64,000 bases of DNA from Plantibacter elymi (nom. nud.) (GTDB lineage: Bacteria; Actinomycetota; Actinomycetes; Actinomycetales; Microbacteriaceae): positions 457,730 through 521,729 of the forward strand of contig NZ_FXWJ01000005.1 in the NCBI RefSeq assembly GCF_900177795.1, written 5' to 3'. Shown here piece after piece: positions 1-8,682 of the stretch (position 1 is the stretch's first letter; each line of letters starts with the position of its first letter). The notes beneath the pieces were generated by a model. It was not told the DNA's origin. It searched no databases and saw only the letters and a list, made by a program, of their open reading frames with translations. The translations under genes were made by a program, and so were the position numbers.

Positions 1-54
1 GCCGTCATCGCCTACGTCGTGCAGGTGCGCGGCTCCCGACAGGAGAACAGCTGA
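1..54 (+). CDS. 3' end of upstream gene, probably sugar ABC transporter permease
   Basis: Only the last 17 codons and the TGA are present, ending in RQENS. The stop overlaps the start of the next permease gene by one base (TGATG), so the two are translationally coupled. In binding-protein-dependent sugar transporters the MalF-type permease usually sits directly before the MalG-type one, so this is probably the MalF-type partner. That is inference from position; the fragment has no diagnostic motif. Confidence 0.5.
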   Translation, partial: AVIAYVVQVRGSRQENS

Positions 55-1004
55 TGGCCACCGTCTCGAACCCGACCGTCCGCCCGCAGACCGTGTCGAC
101 CCGGACCGCCCGCAACCCGCGCGCCTTCGACCGGCCCACCCGGAAGCGCCACGACCCGCGCCGCAAGCGCTCGATCGTCCTCACGATCGTCATGGCCGTG
201 TTCCTCCTCTACTCGGTCGTCCCGATCCTGTGGCTCCTGATCAACGCGACGAAGTCCCAGCCCGACCTCTTCTCGTCCTTCGGCCTCTGGTTCGGCGACG
301 GCGGGTTCAACCTCTGGCAGAACATCGTCGACACGCTCACCTACCGCGACGGGCAGTTCGTCGGCTGGTTCGGCAACACACTGCTCTACGTCGTCGTCGG
401 CGCCGGTGGGGCGACGCTGCTCGCCACGATCGGCGGGTACGGCCTCGCCAAGTTCCGGTTCCCGGGCAAGCGCGCCGTGTTCGCGATCATCCTCGGCTCC
501 ATCGCGGTGCCGGGAACCGCGCTCGCCGTCCCGACCTTCCTGCTGTTCAGCCAGGTCGGCCTGACGAACACGCCGTGGGCGGTCATCCTGCCCTCGCTCG
601 TCAGCCCCTTCGGCCTGTACCTCATCTGGACATACGCGGTGGATGCGGTCCCGACCGAACTGCTCGAGGCCGCCCGCATGGACGGCGCGGGGGAGTTCCG
701 CACCTTCTTCACGATCTCGCTGCGACTCCTCGGCCCCGGCATCGTCACGGTGCTCCTCTTCGCGATCGTCGCGACCTGGAACAACTACTTCCTGCCGCTC
801 ATCATGCTGTCGGAGCCGACCTGGTATCCGCTCACCGTCGGCCTCAGCCAGTGGAGCGCCCAGGCCACCGGTGTCGCCGCGCAACCGATCTTCAACCTCG
901 TGATCACCGGATCGCTCCTGACCATCGTCCCGATCGTCATCGCGTTCCTCTTCCTGCAGCGCTTCTGGCAGTCGGGCCTCAGCGCCGGCAGCGTCAAGGG
1001 CTGA
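54..1004 (+). CDS. Carbohydrate ABC transporter permease, MalG type
   Basis: This is a 316-residue inner-membrane permease of the binding-protein-dependent sugar importers. It has a basic cytoplasmic N-terminus, a first membrane helix at about residues 40-65, further helices throughout, and the EAA loop that docks on the ATPase (E205-A-A-x3-G211). The ATG overlaps the stop of the preceding gene. The substrate-binding lipoprotein and a GH35 beta-galactosidase follow on the same strand, so the cargo is probably a galactose-containing oligosaccharide. The ATPase gene is absent here, which is common because such systems often share one MsmK-like ATPase encoded elsewhere. Confidence 0.92.
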   Translation: MATVSNPTVRPQTVSTRTARNPRAFDRPTRKRHDPRRKRSIVLTIVMAVFLLYSVVPILWLLINATKSQPDLFSSFGLWFGDGGFNLWQNIVDTLTYRDGQFVGWFGNTLLYVVVGAGGATLLATIGGYGLAKFRFPGKRAVFAIILGSIAVPGTALAVPTFLLFSQVGLTNTPWAVILPSLVSPFGLYLIWTYAVDAVPTELLEAARMDGAGEFRTFFTISLRLLGPGIVTVLLFAIVATWNNYFLPLIMLSEPTWYPLTVGLSQWSAQATGVAAQPIFNLVITGSLLTIVPIVIAFLFLQRFWQSGLSAGSVKG

Positions 1005-1020
1005 TCCTTCCTGCGGTCTC

Positions 1021-1092
1021 GGTTCCTGAGCTTGTCGAAGGGCCACCCGCACCCAACCCGCTTTCCCACCGGTCCCTGAGCTTGTCGAAGGG
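1021..1092 (+). repeat. Two REP-like elements between permease and binding-protein genes
   Basis: Two direct copies of the ~22-bp element GGTCCCTGAGCTTGTCGAAG start at 1021 (one mismatch) and 1071. The 135-bp gap between the two transporter genes holds little else apart from the ribosome binding site GAAAGG before 1139. The same element recurs in both orientations at 4.4, 14.3, 27.8, 51.6 and 63.1 kb. Confidence 0.85.
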
Positions 1093-1138
1093 CCACCCGC
1101 ATCACCTCCTCCTCCCAACGCAGTGAAAGGAAACACCC

Positions 1139-2491
1139 ATGAAGCGCATCTCACCGTCTCGCACGGTTCTGCGCCGCGCGGCCACGGCGGCCGTCGCGTC
1201 CGCGATGATCGGAGCCTCGCTCGTCGCCTGCTCGTCCGGCGGCGGCAGCACCGCCTCGGGCGACGCCAAGGACATCGAGTCCGCCCTCGAAGCCGGTGGC
1301 GAGATCACCTACTGGTCCTGGACGCCCTCCGCCGAGGCGCAGGTCGCCGCGTTCGAGAAGGCCTACCCCAAGGTCAAGGTCAACCTCGTCAACGCCGGCA
1401 CCAACACCACCGAGTACACGAAGCTGCAGAACGCGATCAAGGCCGGTAAGGGTGCCCCCGACGTCGCGCAGGTCGAGTACTACGCCATCCCGCAGTTCGC
1501 GCTCAGCGACTCCCTCGTCGACCTCAACGCCTACGGTTTCGGCGACCTCAAGGACGACTACAGCCCCGGCCCGTGGAGCTCCGTCAACATCGGCGACGGC
1601 CTCTACGCCCTCCCGCAGGACTCCGGCCCCATGGCCATGTTCTACAACAAGACGGTGTTCGACCAGTACGGCATCGCCGTGCCGACCACCTGGGACGAGT
1701 ACATCGCGGCAGCCGCACAGCTGCACGCGGCCGACCCGTCGAAGTACATCACCAACGACTCCGGTGACTCCGGCTTCGCGACCAGCATGATCTGGCAGGC
1801 CGGTGGACGTCCGTTCACCGCCGACGGCACCAAGGTGAGCGTCAACCTCGCCGACGAGGGCTCCAAGAAGTGGGCCGACACCTGGAACCAGCTCGTCGAG
1901 GGCGACCTGCTCTCCAGCGTCCCCGGGTGGAGCGACGACTGGTACAAGTCGCTCGGCAACGGCAGCATCGCGACGCTCATCACGGGCGCCTGGATGCCCG
2001 GTGTGCTCGAGTCGTCCGTCGCCGAGGCCTCCGGCCAGTGGCGCGTCGCCCCGATCCCGACCTACGACGGCAAGCCCGCCAACGCCGAGAACGGTGGCGG
2101 TGGCCAGGTCGTGCTGAAGCAGAGCAAGAACCCGGCGCTCGCCGCGGGCTTCCTCAAGTGGCTGAACAACGACGAGGACAGCGTCAAGGTCTTCCTCGAC
2201 AACGGTGGCTTCCCGGCGACGACCGCCGACCTCAACTCCGACGAGTTCCTCTCCGCAGCTCCCGAGTACTTCGGTGGCCAGAAGATCAACGAGGTCCTCG
2301 TGCAGGGCGCGAAGGACGTGTCGACCGGTTGGCAGTACCTGCCGTACCAGGTCTACGCGAACAGCATCTTCGCCGACACCGTCGGACAGTCCTACGCGAA
2401 CAAGGCCGACCTGAACGACGGTCTCGCCGACTGGCAGAAGCAGCTCGTCGAGTACGGCAACACGCAGGGCTTCACGGTCACCGAGAAGTAG
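1139..2491 (+). CDS. Sugar ABC transporter substrate-binding lipoprotein
   Basis: This 450-residue protein is a family 1 extracellular solute-binding protein. It has a basic N-terminus, a hydrophobic signal segment and a lipobox ending LVAC with the lipidated cysteine at residue 31, so it is anchored outside the membrane. The mature part begins with a Ser/Gly-rich linker and continues with ITYWSWTPSAEA and the MFYNKTVFDQYGI block typical of sugar-binding proteins. It captures the sugar and delivers it to the permeases just upstream. The start has a GAAAGGAAA ribosome site. A long imperfect hairpin follows the stop and may keep the level of this transcript above that of the downstream hydrolase. 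Confidence 0.93.
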   Translation: MKRISPSRTVLRRAATAAVASAMIGASLVACSSGGGSTASGDAKDIESALEAGGEITYWSWTPSAEAQVAAFEKAYPKVKVNLVNAGTNTTEYTKLQNAIKAGKGAPDVAQVEYYAIPQFALSDSLVDLNAYGFGDLKDDYSPGPWSSVNIGDGLYALPQDSGPMAMFYNKTVFDQYGIAVPTTWDEYIAAAAQLHAADPSKYITNDSGDSGFATSMIWQAGGRPFTADGTKVSVNLADEGSKKWADTWNQLVEGDLLSSVPGWSDDWYKSLGNGSIATLITGAWMPGVLESSVAEASGQWRVAPIPTYDGKPANAENGGGGQVVLKQSKNPALAAGFLKWLNNDEDSVKVFLDNGGFPATTADLNSDEFLSAAPEYFGGQKINEVLVQGAKDVSTGWQYLPYQVYANSIFADTVGQSYANKADLNDGLADWQKQLVEYGNTQGFTVTEK

Positions 2492-2520
2492 TCGAACGGC
2501 ACCTGTAGCACCAGCACCAT

Positions 2521-2574
2521 CGACCGCGGCCGGTCGGAGGGTCCTCCGGGATCCGCTCCGGCCGGCCGTGGTCG
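2521..2574 (+). terminator. Long hairpin between binding-protein and GH35 genes
   Basis: The arms CGACCGCGGCCGG (2521-2533) and CCGGCCGTGGTCG (2562-2574) can pair, with a smaller GGAGG/CCTCC hairpin nested inside. There is no T-run, so it may act as an mRNA stabiliser or partial terminator rather than a full stop. Confidence 0.55.
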
Positions 2575-2608
2575 CTCCATCCGCACCCCTTCATCACGGA
2601 GCCCCAGC

Positions 2609-4366
2609 ATGCCCACCTTCTCCATCGGCGCCGACGACTTCCTGCTCGACGGCCGGCCGTTCCGGATCCTCTCCGGAGCCCTCCACTACTTCCGGGTGCA
2701 CCCCGAGCAGTGGGCGGACCGCATCGCGAAGGCGAAGCTCATGGGCCTCAACACCATCGAGACCTACGTCGCGTGGAACCAGCACAGCCCCGAGCGCGGC
2801 GTGTTCGACACCACGGGCGTGAACGACCTCGAGCGCTTCCTCGGCCTCGTCGCCGACGCCGGCATGTACGCGATCGTGCGTCCCGGCCCCTACATCTGCG
2901 CCGAGTGGGACAACGGCGGCCTGCCCGGCTGGCTGCTGCACGACCCCGAACTCGGCCTCCGTCGCAGCGAACCGCGCTACCTGGCCGCCGTCCGCGAGTA
3001 CTTCGAGGCGCTGCTCCCGATCGTCGCCCCGCTGCAGATCGACCGCGGCGGTCCCGTCATCCTCGTGCAGGTCGAGAACGAGTACGGCGCCTACGGCGAC
3101 GACCACGACTACCTCCGCACGCTGACCGCGTGGACCCGCGAGCTCGGCATCACCGTGCCGCTGACGACCGTCGACCAGCCCACGGCCCAGATGCTCGAGG
3201 ACGGCAGCATCCCCGAACTCCACAAGACGGGCTCCTTCGGCAGCCGCTCGCTCGAACGCCTCGCGACCCTGCGTGAGCACCAGCCGACCGGGCCGCTCAT
3301 GTGCTCGGAGTTCTGGGACGGCTGGTTCGACCACTGGGGCGAGCACCACCACACGACGCCGGTGGCGGAGACGGCAGCCGACCTCGACGCGCTGCTCGCG
3401 GCCGGCGCGTCCGTGAACATCTACATGTTCCACGGCGGCACGAACTTCGGGTTCACCGGCGGCGCGAACGACAAGGGGCAGTACCGCTCGCACGTCACCT
3501 CCTACGACTACGACGCGCCCCTCGACGAGGCCGGCCATCCGACGGAGAAGTTCTTCGCCTTCCGCGACGTGATCGCGAAGTACGCCGAGGTGCCGACCGA
3601 GATTCCGCCCGCTGCGACGGACGCCCCGGCGTTCACCGCGTCCTTCGGGCAGGAGGTCCCGTTCGCGGACGTGGCCGACGAGATCGCGCCGCTCCAGGCG
3701 TTCGACCGGATCCCCACGATGGACGAACTCGGAGCGTTCAGCGGTCTGGCGCGCTACCGGGCGTCGCTCGGTGGACGCGGCGGGGTGCTCAGGTTCGCCG
3801 AGGTGCGCGACCGCGTGGTCGTCTCCGTCGACGGCGTGCCGGTCGGCGCGCTCACCCGCGAGTTCAAGGAGCGATCGATCGTGATCCCGGCGGGTGAGAC
3901 GCTCGAACTCCTCCTCGAGAACCAGGGTCGCGTCAACTACGGCAAGCGCCTGGGAGAGCCGAAGGGGATCATCGGGCCCGTGTCGCTCGACGGCGTGGAA
4001 CTCACGTCGTGGGGCATCGCCCCCGTGGCCCTCGACCGTCTCGACGCCGTCGTGGACGCCGCAGTCACGCGCACGGCTGACGCGCCGATCAGCGGTGCCG
4101 GGCCGGTCCTCCTCACCGCCAACGTCACGCTCGACGCGCCCACCGACCTGTTCCTCGACACCGCGGCCTGGGGCAAGGGGCTCGTCTGGGTGAACGGCTT
4201 CCTGCTCGGTCGCTACTGGTCGCGGGGGCCGCAGCACACGCTGTACGTCCCCGGTGGTCAGCTCCGTGCCGGGGAGAACCGCTTCACGGTGTTCGAGTTC
4301 CACGCGCTCACGACGCCGACGCTCTCCTTCCTCGCCCGCCCCTCGCTCGGCCCGACCGAGTTCTAG
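2609..4366 (+). CDS. GH35 beta-galactosidase
   Basis: This 585-residue enzyme hydrolyses terminal beta-galactose residues. The GH35 (beta/alpha)8 barrel covers about residues 5-330. GPYICAEWDNGGLPGW is at 93-108, the acid/base glutamate is E158 in VENEYG, and the nucleophile is E234 in CSEFWDGW. C-terminal beta-sandwich domains end with WVNGFLLGRYW, as in the family. There is no signal peptide, so it acts in the cytoplasm on sugars imported by the transporter just upstream. It lies 117 bp after the binding-protein gene on the same strand and before a secreted GH43-type enzyme, which fits stepwise degradation of a beta-galactan. Confidence 0.93.
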   Translation: MPTFSIGADDFLLDGRPFRILSGALHYFRVHPEQWADRIAKAKLMGLNTIETYVAWNQHSPERGVFDTTGVNDLERFLGLVADAGMYAIVRPGPYICAEWDNGGLPGWLLHDPELGLRRSEPRYLAAVREYFEALLPIVAPLQIDRGGPVILVQVENEYGAYGDDHDYLRTLTAWTRELGITVPLTTVDQPTAQMLEDGSIPELHKTGSFGSRSLERLATLREHQPTGPLMCSEFWDGWFDHWGEHHHTTPVAETAADLDALLAAGASVNIYMFHGGTNFGFTGGANDKGQYRSHVTSYDYDAPLDEAGHPTEKFFAFRDVIAKYAEVPTEIPPAATDAPAFTASFGQEVPFADVADEIAPLQAFDRIPTMDELGAFSGLARYRASLGGRGGVLRFAEVRDRVVVSVDGVPVGALTREFKERSIVIPAGETLELLLENQGRVNYGKRLGEPKGIIGPVSLDGVELTSWGIAPVALDRLDAVVDAAVTRTADAPISGAGPVLLTANVTLDAPTDLFLDTAAWGKGLVWVNGFLLGRYWSRGPQHTLYVPGGQLRAGENRFTVFEFHALTTPTLSFLARPSLGPTEF

Positions 4367-4381
4367 CCGCCCACCCGCCCC

Positions 4382-4550
4382 GGTCCCTGACCCCAATCCC
4401 GGTCCCTGAGCTTGTCGAAGGGCCCCAAAACCGCTCCCCGCCCTTCGACAGGCTCAGGGACCGATCCAAACGCAGCACCGCAACCCCGGTCCTTGACCGC
4501 AACAACCCCGGTCCCTGACCTCAACCCCGGTCCCTGAGCTTGTCGAAGGG
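4382..4550 (+). repeat. REP-like cluster, including an inverted pair
   Basis: The 235-bp gap 4367-4601 contains full forward copies at 4401-4422 and 4529-4550, an inverted copy at 4441-4462, and half copies (GGTCCCTGACC-like) near 4382, 4488 and 4510. The forward/inverted pair at 4401-4462 can fold into a hairpin that would act as a transcription barrier downstream of the GH35 gene. Confidence 0.85.
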
Positions 4551-4601
4551 CCAGCGCACCACCCCGCAGCACCCCACGATGACGTGAAAGGACGCCGCAG
4601 C

Positions 4602-7600
4602 ATGCGACGAGCGACGAGACGACCCGACCGATCGACACCGGATGGAGGTGCCGCCGTCCTGCGGCGGGGCGGTCTCGCCGCCGGTCTCCTGACGGTCGCG
4701 ATCGTCGGAGCCACCGCCCTGACGGCCGGGAGCGCGACCGCTGCCGAGGCGCCCGCGGCGACCCTGCTCAGCTGGGGCGACCCGGCGGCTCCCGCGGAGC
4801 TCGTCGGCACTCCGGTCACCGGTGTCGCCGCCGGTCTGGGCCACGCCGTAGCGCTCGGCGCGGACGGCACCGTGCTCGCGTGGGGCGCCGACGGCTTCGG
4901 CCAGGCGACCGTCCCGAGCCTCACCGGGACGATCACCCAGGTGGCAGCCGGCACGAACCACTCGCTCGCGCTCGCCGCCGACGGCACCGTCACCGCCTGG
5001 GGTCGCGACGCCGACGGCCAGGCCACGGTCCCCGCAGGACTCGACCGGGTCCTCCGTGTCGCCGCCGGCGGACCGAACTCGGCCGCCGTCCGCGCCGACG
5101 GCACGCTCGCGCTCTGGGGTGACGACGCGTTCGGACAGAACGACCTCCCGACCGCGCTCGACGGTGCACGCGTCACCGACGTCGCCATCGGATCCGGCTT
5201 CACCGTCGCCCTCACCGACGACGGCACGGTCGTCCCCTGGGGCCGGAGCGACGCCGGGCAGCTCGAGCTCCCGACGGCGCTCGCCGACGAGGACGTCGTG
5301 CAGCTCGCCGCCGGCACCGACCACACGCTCGCCCTCGCCGACGACGGCACCGTCCTCGCCTGGGGTGCGGACGGCTCCGGCCAGACCGAGGTGCCGGCGT
5401 CCCTCGACGGGGTCGACGTCGTGCGTGTCTTCGCTGGTCCGTACCTGTCCGGGGCGATCGCCGCCGACGGATCGGTCACCGTCTGGGGCGCCGACGACGC
5501 TCGTGCGGCACTGCCCGACGGTCTACTCGCGGCCGGTGTCGCGCTCAGCGAGACGGGAGCTGTCGCCGCGGCCGGTGCGGTCCCCGTCGCCGGTGGCACG
5601 AACGGCGGCCCGGGCAACACCGTCGACTCCCTGCCAGGCGGCACCGATCCCGGAACCGGGTCGGGCGGCGAGCCCGGGGCGAACCCTGGGGCCGGTCAGG
5701 CGGGTTCGGGCACGAACGCGGGCGGCGCCGGTGGGCTCGCCGTGTCGGGCGTCTCGATCGCCGCCGCGGTGATCGTGGCCGCGGTGCTCCTGCTCGCGGG
5801 GGCGCTGCTCATCCTCCGCCGCCGTCGGATCGCAGCCTCGAGCGCCGCCGAGGACGCCTCCTCCAGCGGCGGTGTCGGACGCAGTGGCGTCGCGGGCGCG
5901 GTCGTCCTCGCCCTCGGGCTCTCCGGTGCCCTCGTCACGGCGGACGCACCACGTGCCGAGGCCGCACCGAGCTACCCCAGCCCGACGGTCGACGAACTCG
6001 TCGCGAACGACTTCGTCCTCTACTTCGCGAACGCCGGCAGCACGGTGACCGACGCGGTCTCCGCCGGCGACCACATCGGGCTGTACCAGTCACGCACCGA
6101 CCAGGCCTACGGGGTCGACGCCGCCACCGGCGCGTCCTGGGGATTCGTCGCCGACGAGAACAGCAACCCGACGCCCAACAGCTCCTCCGGGACCGAGAAG
6201 ACCGCCTCCCTCCGGTACGACGCACCGCCCGCGGGCAGCTCACTCCCGACGCGGTCGGTCGACTACGCCTTCGACCTCCCTGCCGGCGACTACGAGGTCA
6301 CCCTCGGGTTCAACCTGCCGAGTGGCTGGGCGGCACGACCGCTCGACCTCCGGGCCGAGGGCGAGACGCTCGCCCAGGTCATCGCGCCGGCTGGCGCCCT
6401 CCTCGAGCAGCAGCTCACCGTGAGTGTCGACGACGGCACCCTCGACCTCGAGGTCCACAGCCCCGCGGGTCGGACCAACACCTACACGGACCCCGCGGTC
6501 AACTCCATCGTCATCCGGGCACCACACACGGCGTCCACCGAGGTGCTCGCGGCGAAGATCCGAGCCGTCACGCTCGACGAAGGGCAGCGCGCCGGTTACG
6601 TCGCCGACTCGCTCGCCGTCCTCGACGCGGCGATCGCCGACGCCCAGGCGCTCGTGGACGCCGGGTCGACCGACACCGCGGCACTCACGGCCGCCTACGA
6701 CGCGCTCGGGGCCGCACTCACCGCACTCCGGCCGATCGTCACCTACGACTCGTTCCGCCCGGGCCAGGCCTGGGTCGACGACCAGGGCAACCCGATCCAG
6801 GCGCACGGCGGGCAGGTCGTGCCGTCGACGGACGCCGACGGCCAGCCGATCTACTACTGGTACGGCGAAGACCGGTGGAACGGCTACGCGAGCAGCCGCG
6901 GGGTGCACGTGTACTCCTCGCGCGACCTCTACAACTGGACCGACGAGGGCCTCGCGCTGCAGGCCCTGTCGACCGCCGACCAGCTCACGACCGATCCGGC
7001 CGCAGCCGAGCTGTACGCCGACTACACAGCCCGGCAACGCGCGGCGGTCGTCCGCGACCTCCTGACGGTCCCGAGCGACCCGGCCGTCCCGGCGGCGATC
7101 CTCGAGCGGCCGAAGGTCATGTACAACGCCGCCACCGAGCAGTGGGTCATGTGGATCCACACCGACGGACCGAGCGCGACGTCCGACGCGCAGTACGCGA
7201 AGGCGACCGCCGGGGTCGCGGTCTCCGACTCACCGACCGGCCCGTTCCGCTACGTGGACAGCTACCGCCTGAACGTCGCGCCCGAGGGCGAGCCGAACTA
7301 CCAGCCCGACAGCCCCGGTATGGCGCGCGACATGAACCTCTTCACCGACGTCGACGGCACCGGCTACATCATCTACGCGAGCGAGGAGAACCTGACCCTC
7401 TTCATCTCCAAGCTGTCGTCGAACTTCATGTTCCTGTCGGCACCCGTCGACCGCGCCGTGAAGGGCGAGGACTTCACCCGCACCTACATCGGTGGGCAGC
7501 GCGAGGCGCCGGCGGTGTTCGTCTACGACGGCACGTACTACCTGATCACCTCGGGCGCGACCGGCTGGAACCCCAACCCGGCCAAGTACGCCACCGCCGA

Positions 7601-8585
7601 CTCGATGCTCGGGGAGTGGACCGACCACGGCAACCCGGTGACCGGCTCCGGTGCGTCGACCACCCACGGCAGCCAGAGCACGTCGGTGATCCCCATCGAC
7701 GCGGCCGCCGGCAAGTTCATCTACCTGGGCGACCGCTGGACGCCGTCCGACCTCCGAAACGCGCCGGCCGTCTGGCTCCCGCTCGAGTTCGGCGACGACG
7801 GGTCCCTGTCGCTGAAGTGGTACGACGAGTGGACGCTCGCGGACCTCGAGGGGAAGGGCAAGGTCGCGGTCGACGTCGACGTGCCGGCGACCGTCCGGCT
7901 CGGCGACGCGAGCACCCTGCCGAGCGAGGCGCAGGTCACGGAGGGCGGCACGACGACCACGCGGACGATCACGTGGGACACCGCGGCGCTCGCCGTCCCC
8001 GGCCCGGTCTCGCTGACCGGCACGGTCGAGGGCGTGTCCCGCCCGGTGACCCGGCAGGTGACGGTCGTCCCGAAGGACCTCGTCTACCTCGTCGACGCCG
8101 GGGGATCGGCGTCGCCCGAGTACGACGCGATCCGCTCGGTGGCGGACGCCGACGGCACCCTGCTCAACTCGACGTTCGACCGCACGCTCGGGGCCGACCC
8201 GGCCACCGGCGCGAACTGGGGCGTCGTCGGCGCGGAGACAGGCACGACCGACGGGCCGTTCTCGGAGTCGCTCCGCTACGTCGCGAGTTCCGCGACCGAC
8301 CGCACGCTGGAGTACGCGTTCGACTCCCTCGACGCGGGGAGCTACGACGTGTACGTCGGGCTCTACGACCCGTGGTCGCAGTGGGCGGACAACCGGCGGG
8401 CGGACATCGGGGCGAACGGGACGACGCTGCTCAGCGCACAACCGATCACCGGCACCCCGACCGTGGCGACCCTGTCGTCCGTGCAGCCGGACGCGGACGG
8501 ACGCCTGTCGATCACCCTCGACCCGGTCGGCTCCGGTGGCGGCACCGACGTGCAGCTCTCCTGGATCATGATCGTCCGACGCTGA
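4602..8585 (+). CDS. Secreted RCC1-repeat / GH43 (exo-beta-1,3-galactanase-like) fusion protein
   Basis: This is a very large secreted protein (1327 aa from the ATG at 4602, which has GAAAGGA upstream; an in-frame GTG at 4584 overlaps that site and is less likely). In order: signal peptide (about 1-45), six to seven RCC1-like beta-propeller repeats (VLAWGADGFGQ pattern, about 55-320), a Gly-rich linker, then LAVSG followed by a membrane helix and RRRR (about 380-410), which resembles a wall-sorting tail. A second signal-peptide-like stretch ending AEAAP (about 427-455) follows. Next come a malectin-like domain, a FIVAR helical domain (about 645-713), a GH43 catalytic domain (about 715-1075, NPIQAHGG and YWYGED as in subfamily 24), a Big_4-type Ig domain and a C-terminal malectin-like domain. 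It probably trims beta-1,3-galactan outside the cell. The midpoint anchor plus second signal suggest two fused ancestral genes. Confidence 0.85.
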   Translation: MRRATRRPDRSTPDGGAAVLRRGGLAAGLLTVAIVGATALTAGSATAAEAPAATLLSWGDPAAPAELVGTPVTGVAAGLGHAVALGADGTVLAWGADGFGQATVPSLTGTITQVAAGTNHSLALAADGTVTAWGRDADGQATVPAGLDRVLRVAAGGPNSAAVRADGTLALWGDDAFGQNDLPTALDGARVTDVAIGSGFTVALTDDGTVVPWGRSDAGQLELPTALADEDVVQLAAGTDHTLALADDGTVLAWGADGSGQTEVPASLDGVDVVRVFAGPYLSGAIAADGSVTVWGADDARAALPDGLLAAGVALSETGAVAAAGAVPVAGGTNGGPGNTVDSLPGGTDPGTGSGGEPGANPGAGQAGSGTNAGGAGGLAVSGVSIAAAVIVAAVLLLAGALLILRRRRIAASSAAEDASSSGGVGRSGVAGAVVLALGLSGALVTADAPRAEAAPSYPSPTVDELVANDFVLYFANAGSTVTDAVSAGDHIGLYQSRTDQAYGVDAATGASWGFVADENSNPTPNSSSGTEKTASLRYDAPPAGSSLPTRSVDYAFDLPAGDYEVTLGFNLPSGWAARPLDLRAEGETLAQVIAPAGALLEQQLTVSVDDGTLDLEVHSPAGRTNTYTDPAVNSIVIRAPHTASTEVLAAKIRAVTLDEGQRAGYVADSLAVLDAAIADAQALVDAGSTDTAALTAAYDALGAALTALRPIVTYDSFRPGQAWVDDQGNPIQAHGGQVVPSTDADGQPIYYWYGEDRWNGYASSRGVHVYSSRDLYNWTDEGLALQALSTADQLTTDPAAAELYADYTARQRAAVVRDLLTVPSDPAVPAAILERPKVMYNAATEQWVMWIHTDGPSATSDAQYAKATAGVAVSDSPTGPFRYVDSYRLNVAPEGEPNYQPDSPGMARDMNLFTDVDGTGYIIYASEENLTLFISKLSSNFMFLSAPVDRAVKGEDFTRTYIGGQREAPAVFVYDGTYYLITSGATGWNPNPAKYATADSMLGEWTDHGNPVTGSGASTTHGSQSTSVIPIDAAAGKFIYLGDRWTPSDLRNAPAVWLPLEFGDDGSLSLKWYDEWTLADLEGKGKVAVDVDVPATVRLGDASTLPSEAQVTEGGTTTTRTITWDTAALAVPGPVSLTGTVEGVSRPVTRQVTVVPKDLVYLVDAGGSASPEYDAIRSVADADGTLLNSTFDRTLGADPATGANWGVVGAETGTTDGPFSESLRYVASSATDRTLEYAFDSLDAGSYDVYVGLYDPWSQWADNRRADIGANGTTLLSAQPITGTPTVATLSSVQPDADGRLSITLDPVGSGGGTDVQLSWIMIVRR

Positions 8586-8604
8586 CGGCATCCGCCTGAG
8601 GCAC

Positions 8605-8669
8605 ACGTTCCCTCGCCCATTCCCGGGCGAGGGAACGTCCGTCCGCCCGAATCCGGGCGAACGGACGGA
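8605..8669. terminator. Tandem terminator hairpins between convergent genes
   Basis: A perfect stem ACGTTCCCTCGCCC (8605-8618) / GGGCGAGGGAACGT (8625-8638) is followed at once by a second hairpin with CCGTCCGCCCG and CGGGCGAACGGACGG arms. They separate the plus-strand hydrolase gene from the minus-strand operon ending at 8683 and could stop transcription from both sides. Confidence 0.8.
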
Positions 8670-8682
8670 CCGGCGCGGGACG

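Noticed and set aside
2594..4396. 600-codon minus-strand frame opposite the GH35 gene
   Set aside because: The composition is Arg/Glu/Val-rich low complexity typical of antisense to high-GC genes, while the plus strand encodes an intact GH35 enzyme with catalytic residues.
4584..4601. GTG start of the RCC1-GH43 protein
   Set aside because: It overlaps the GAAAGGA sequence that serves as the ribosome site for the ATG at 4602.
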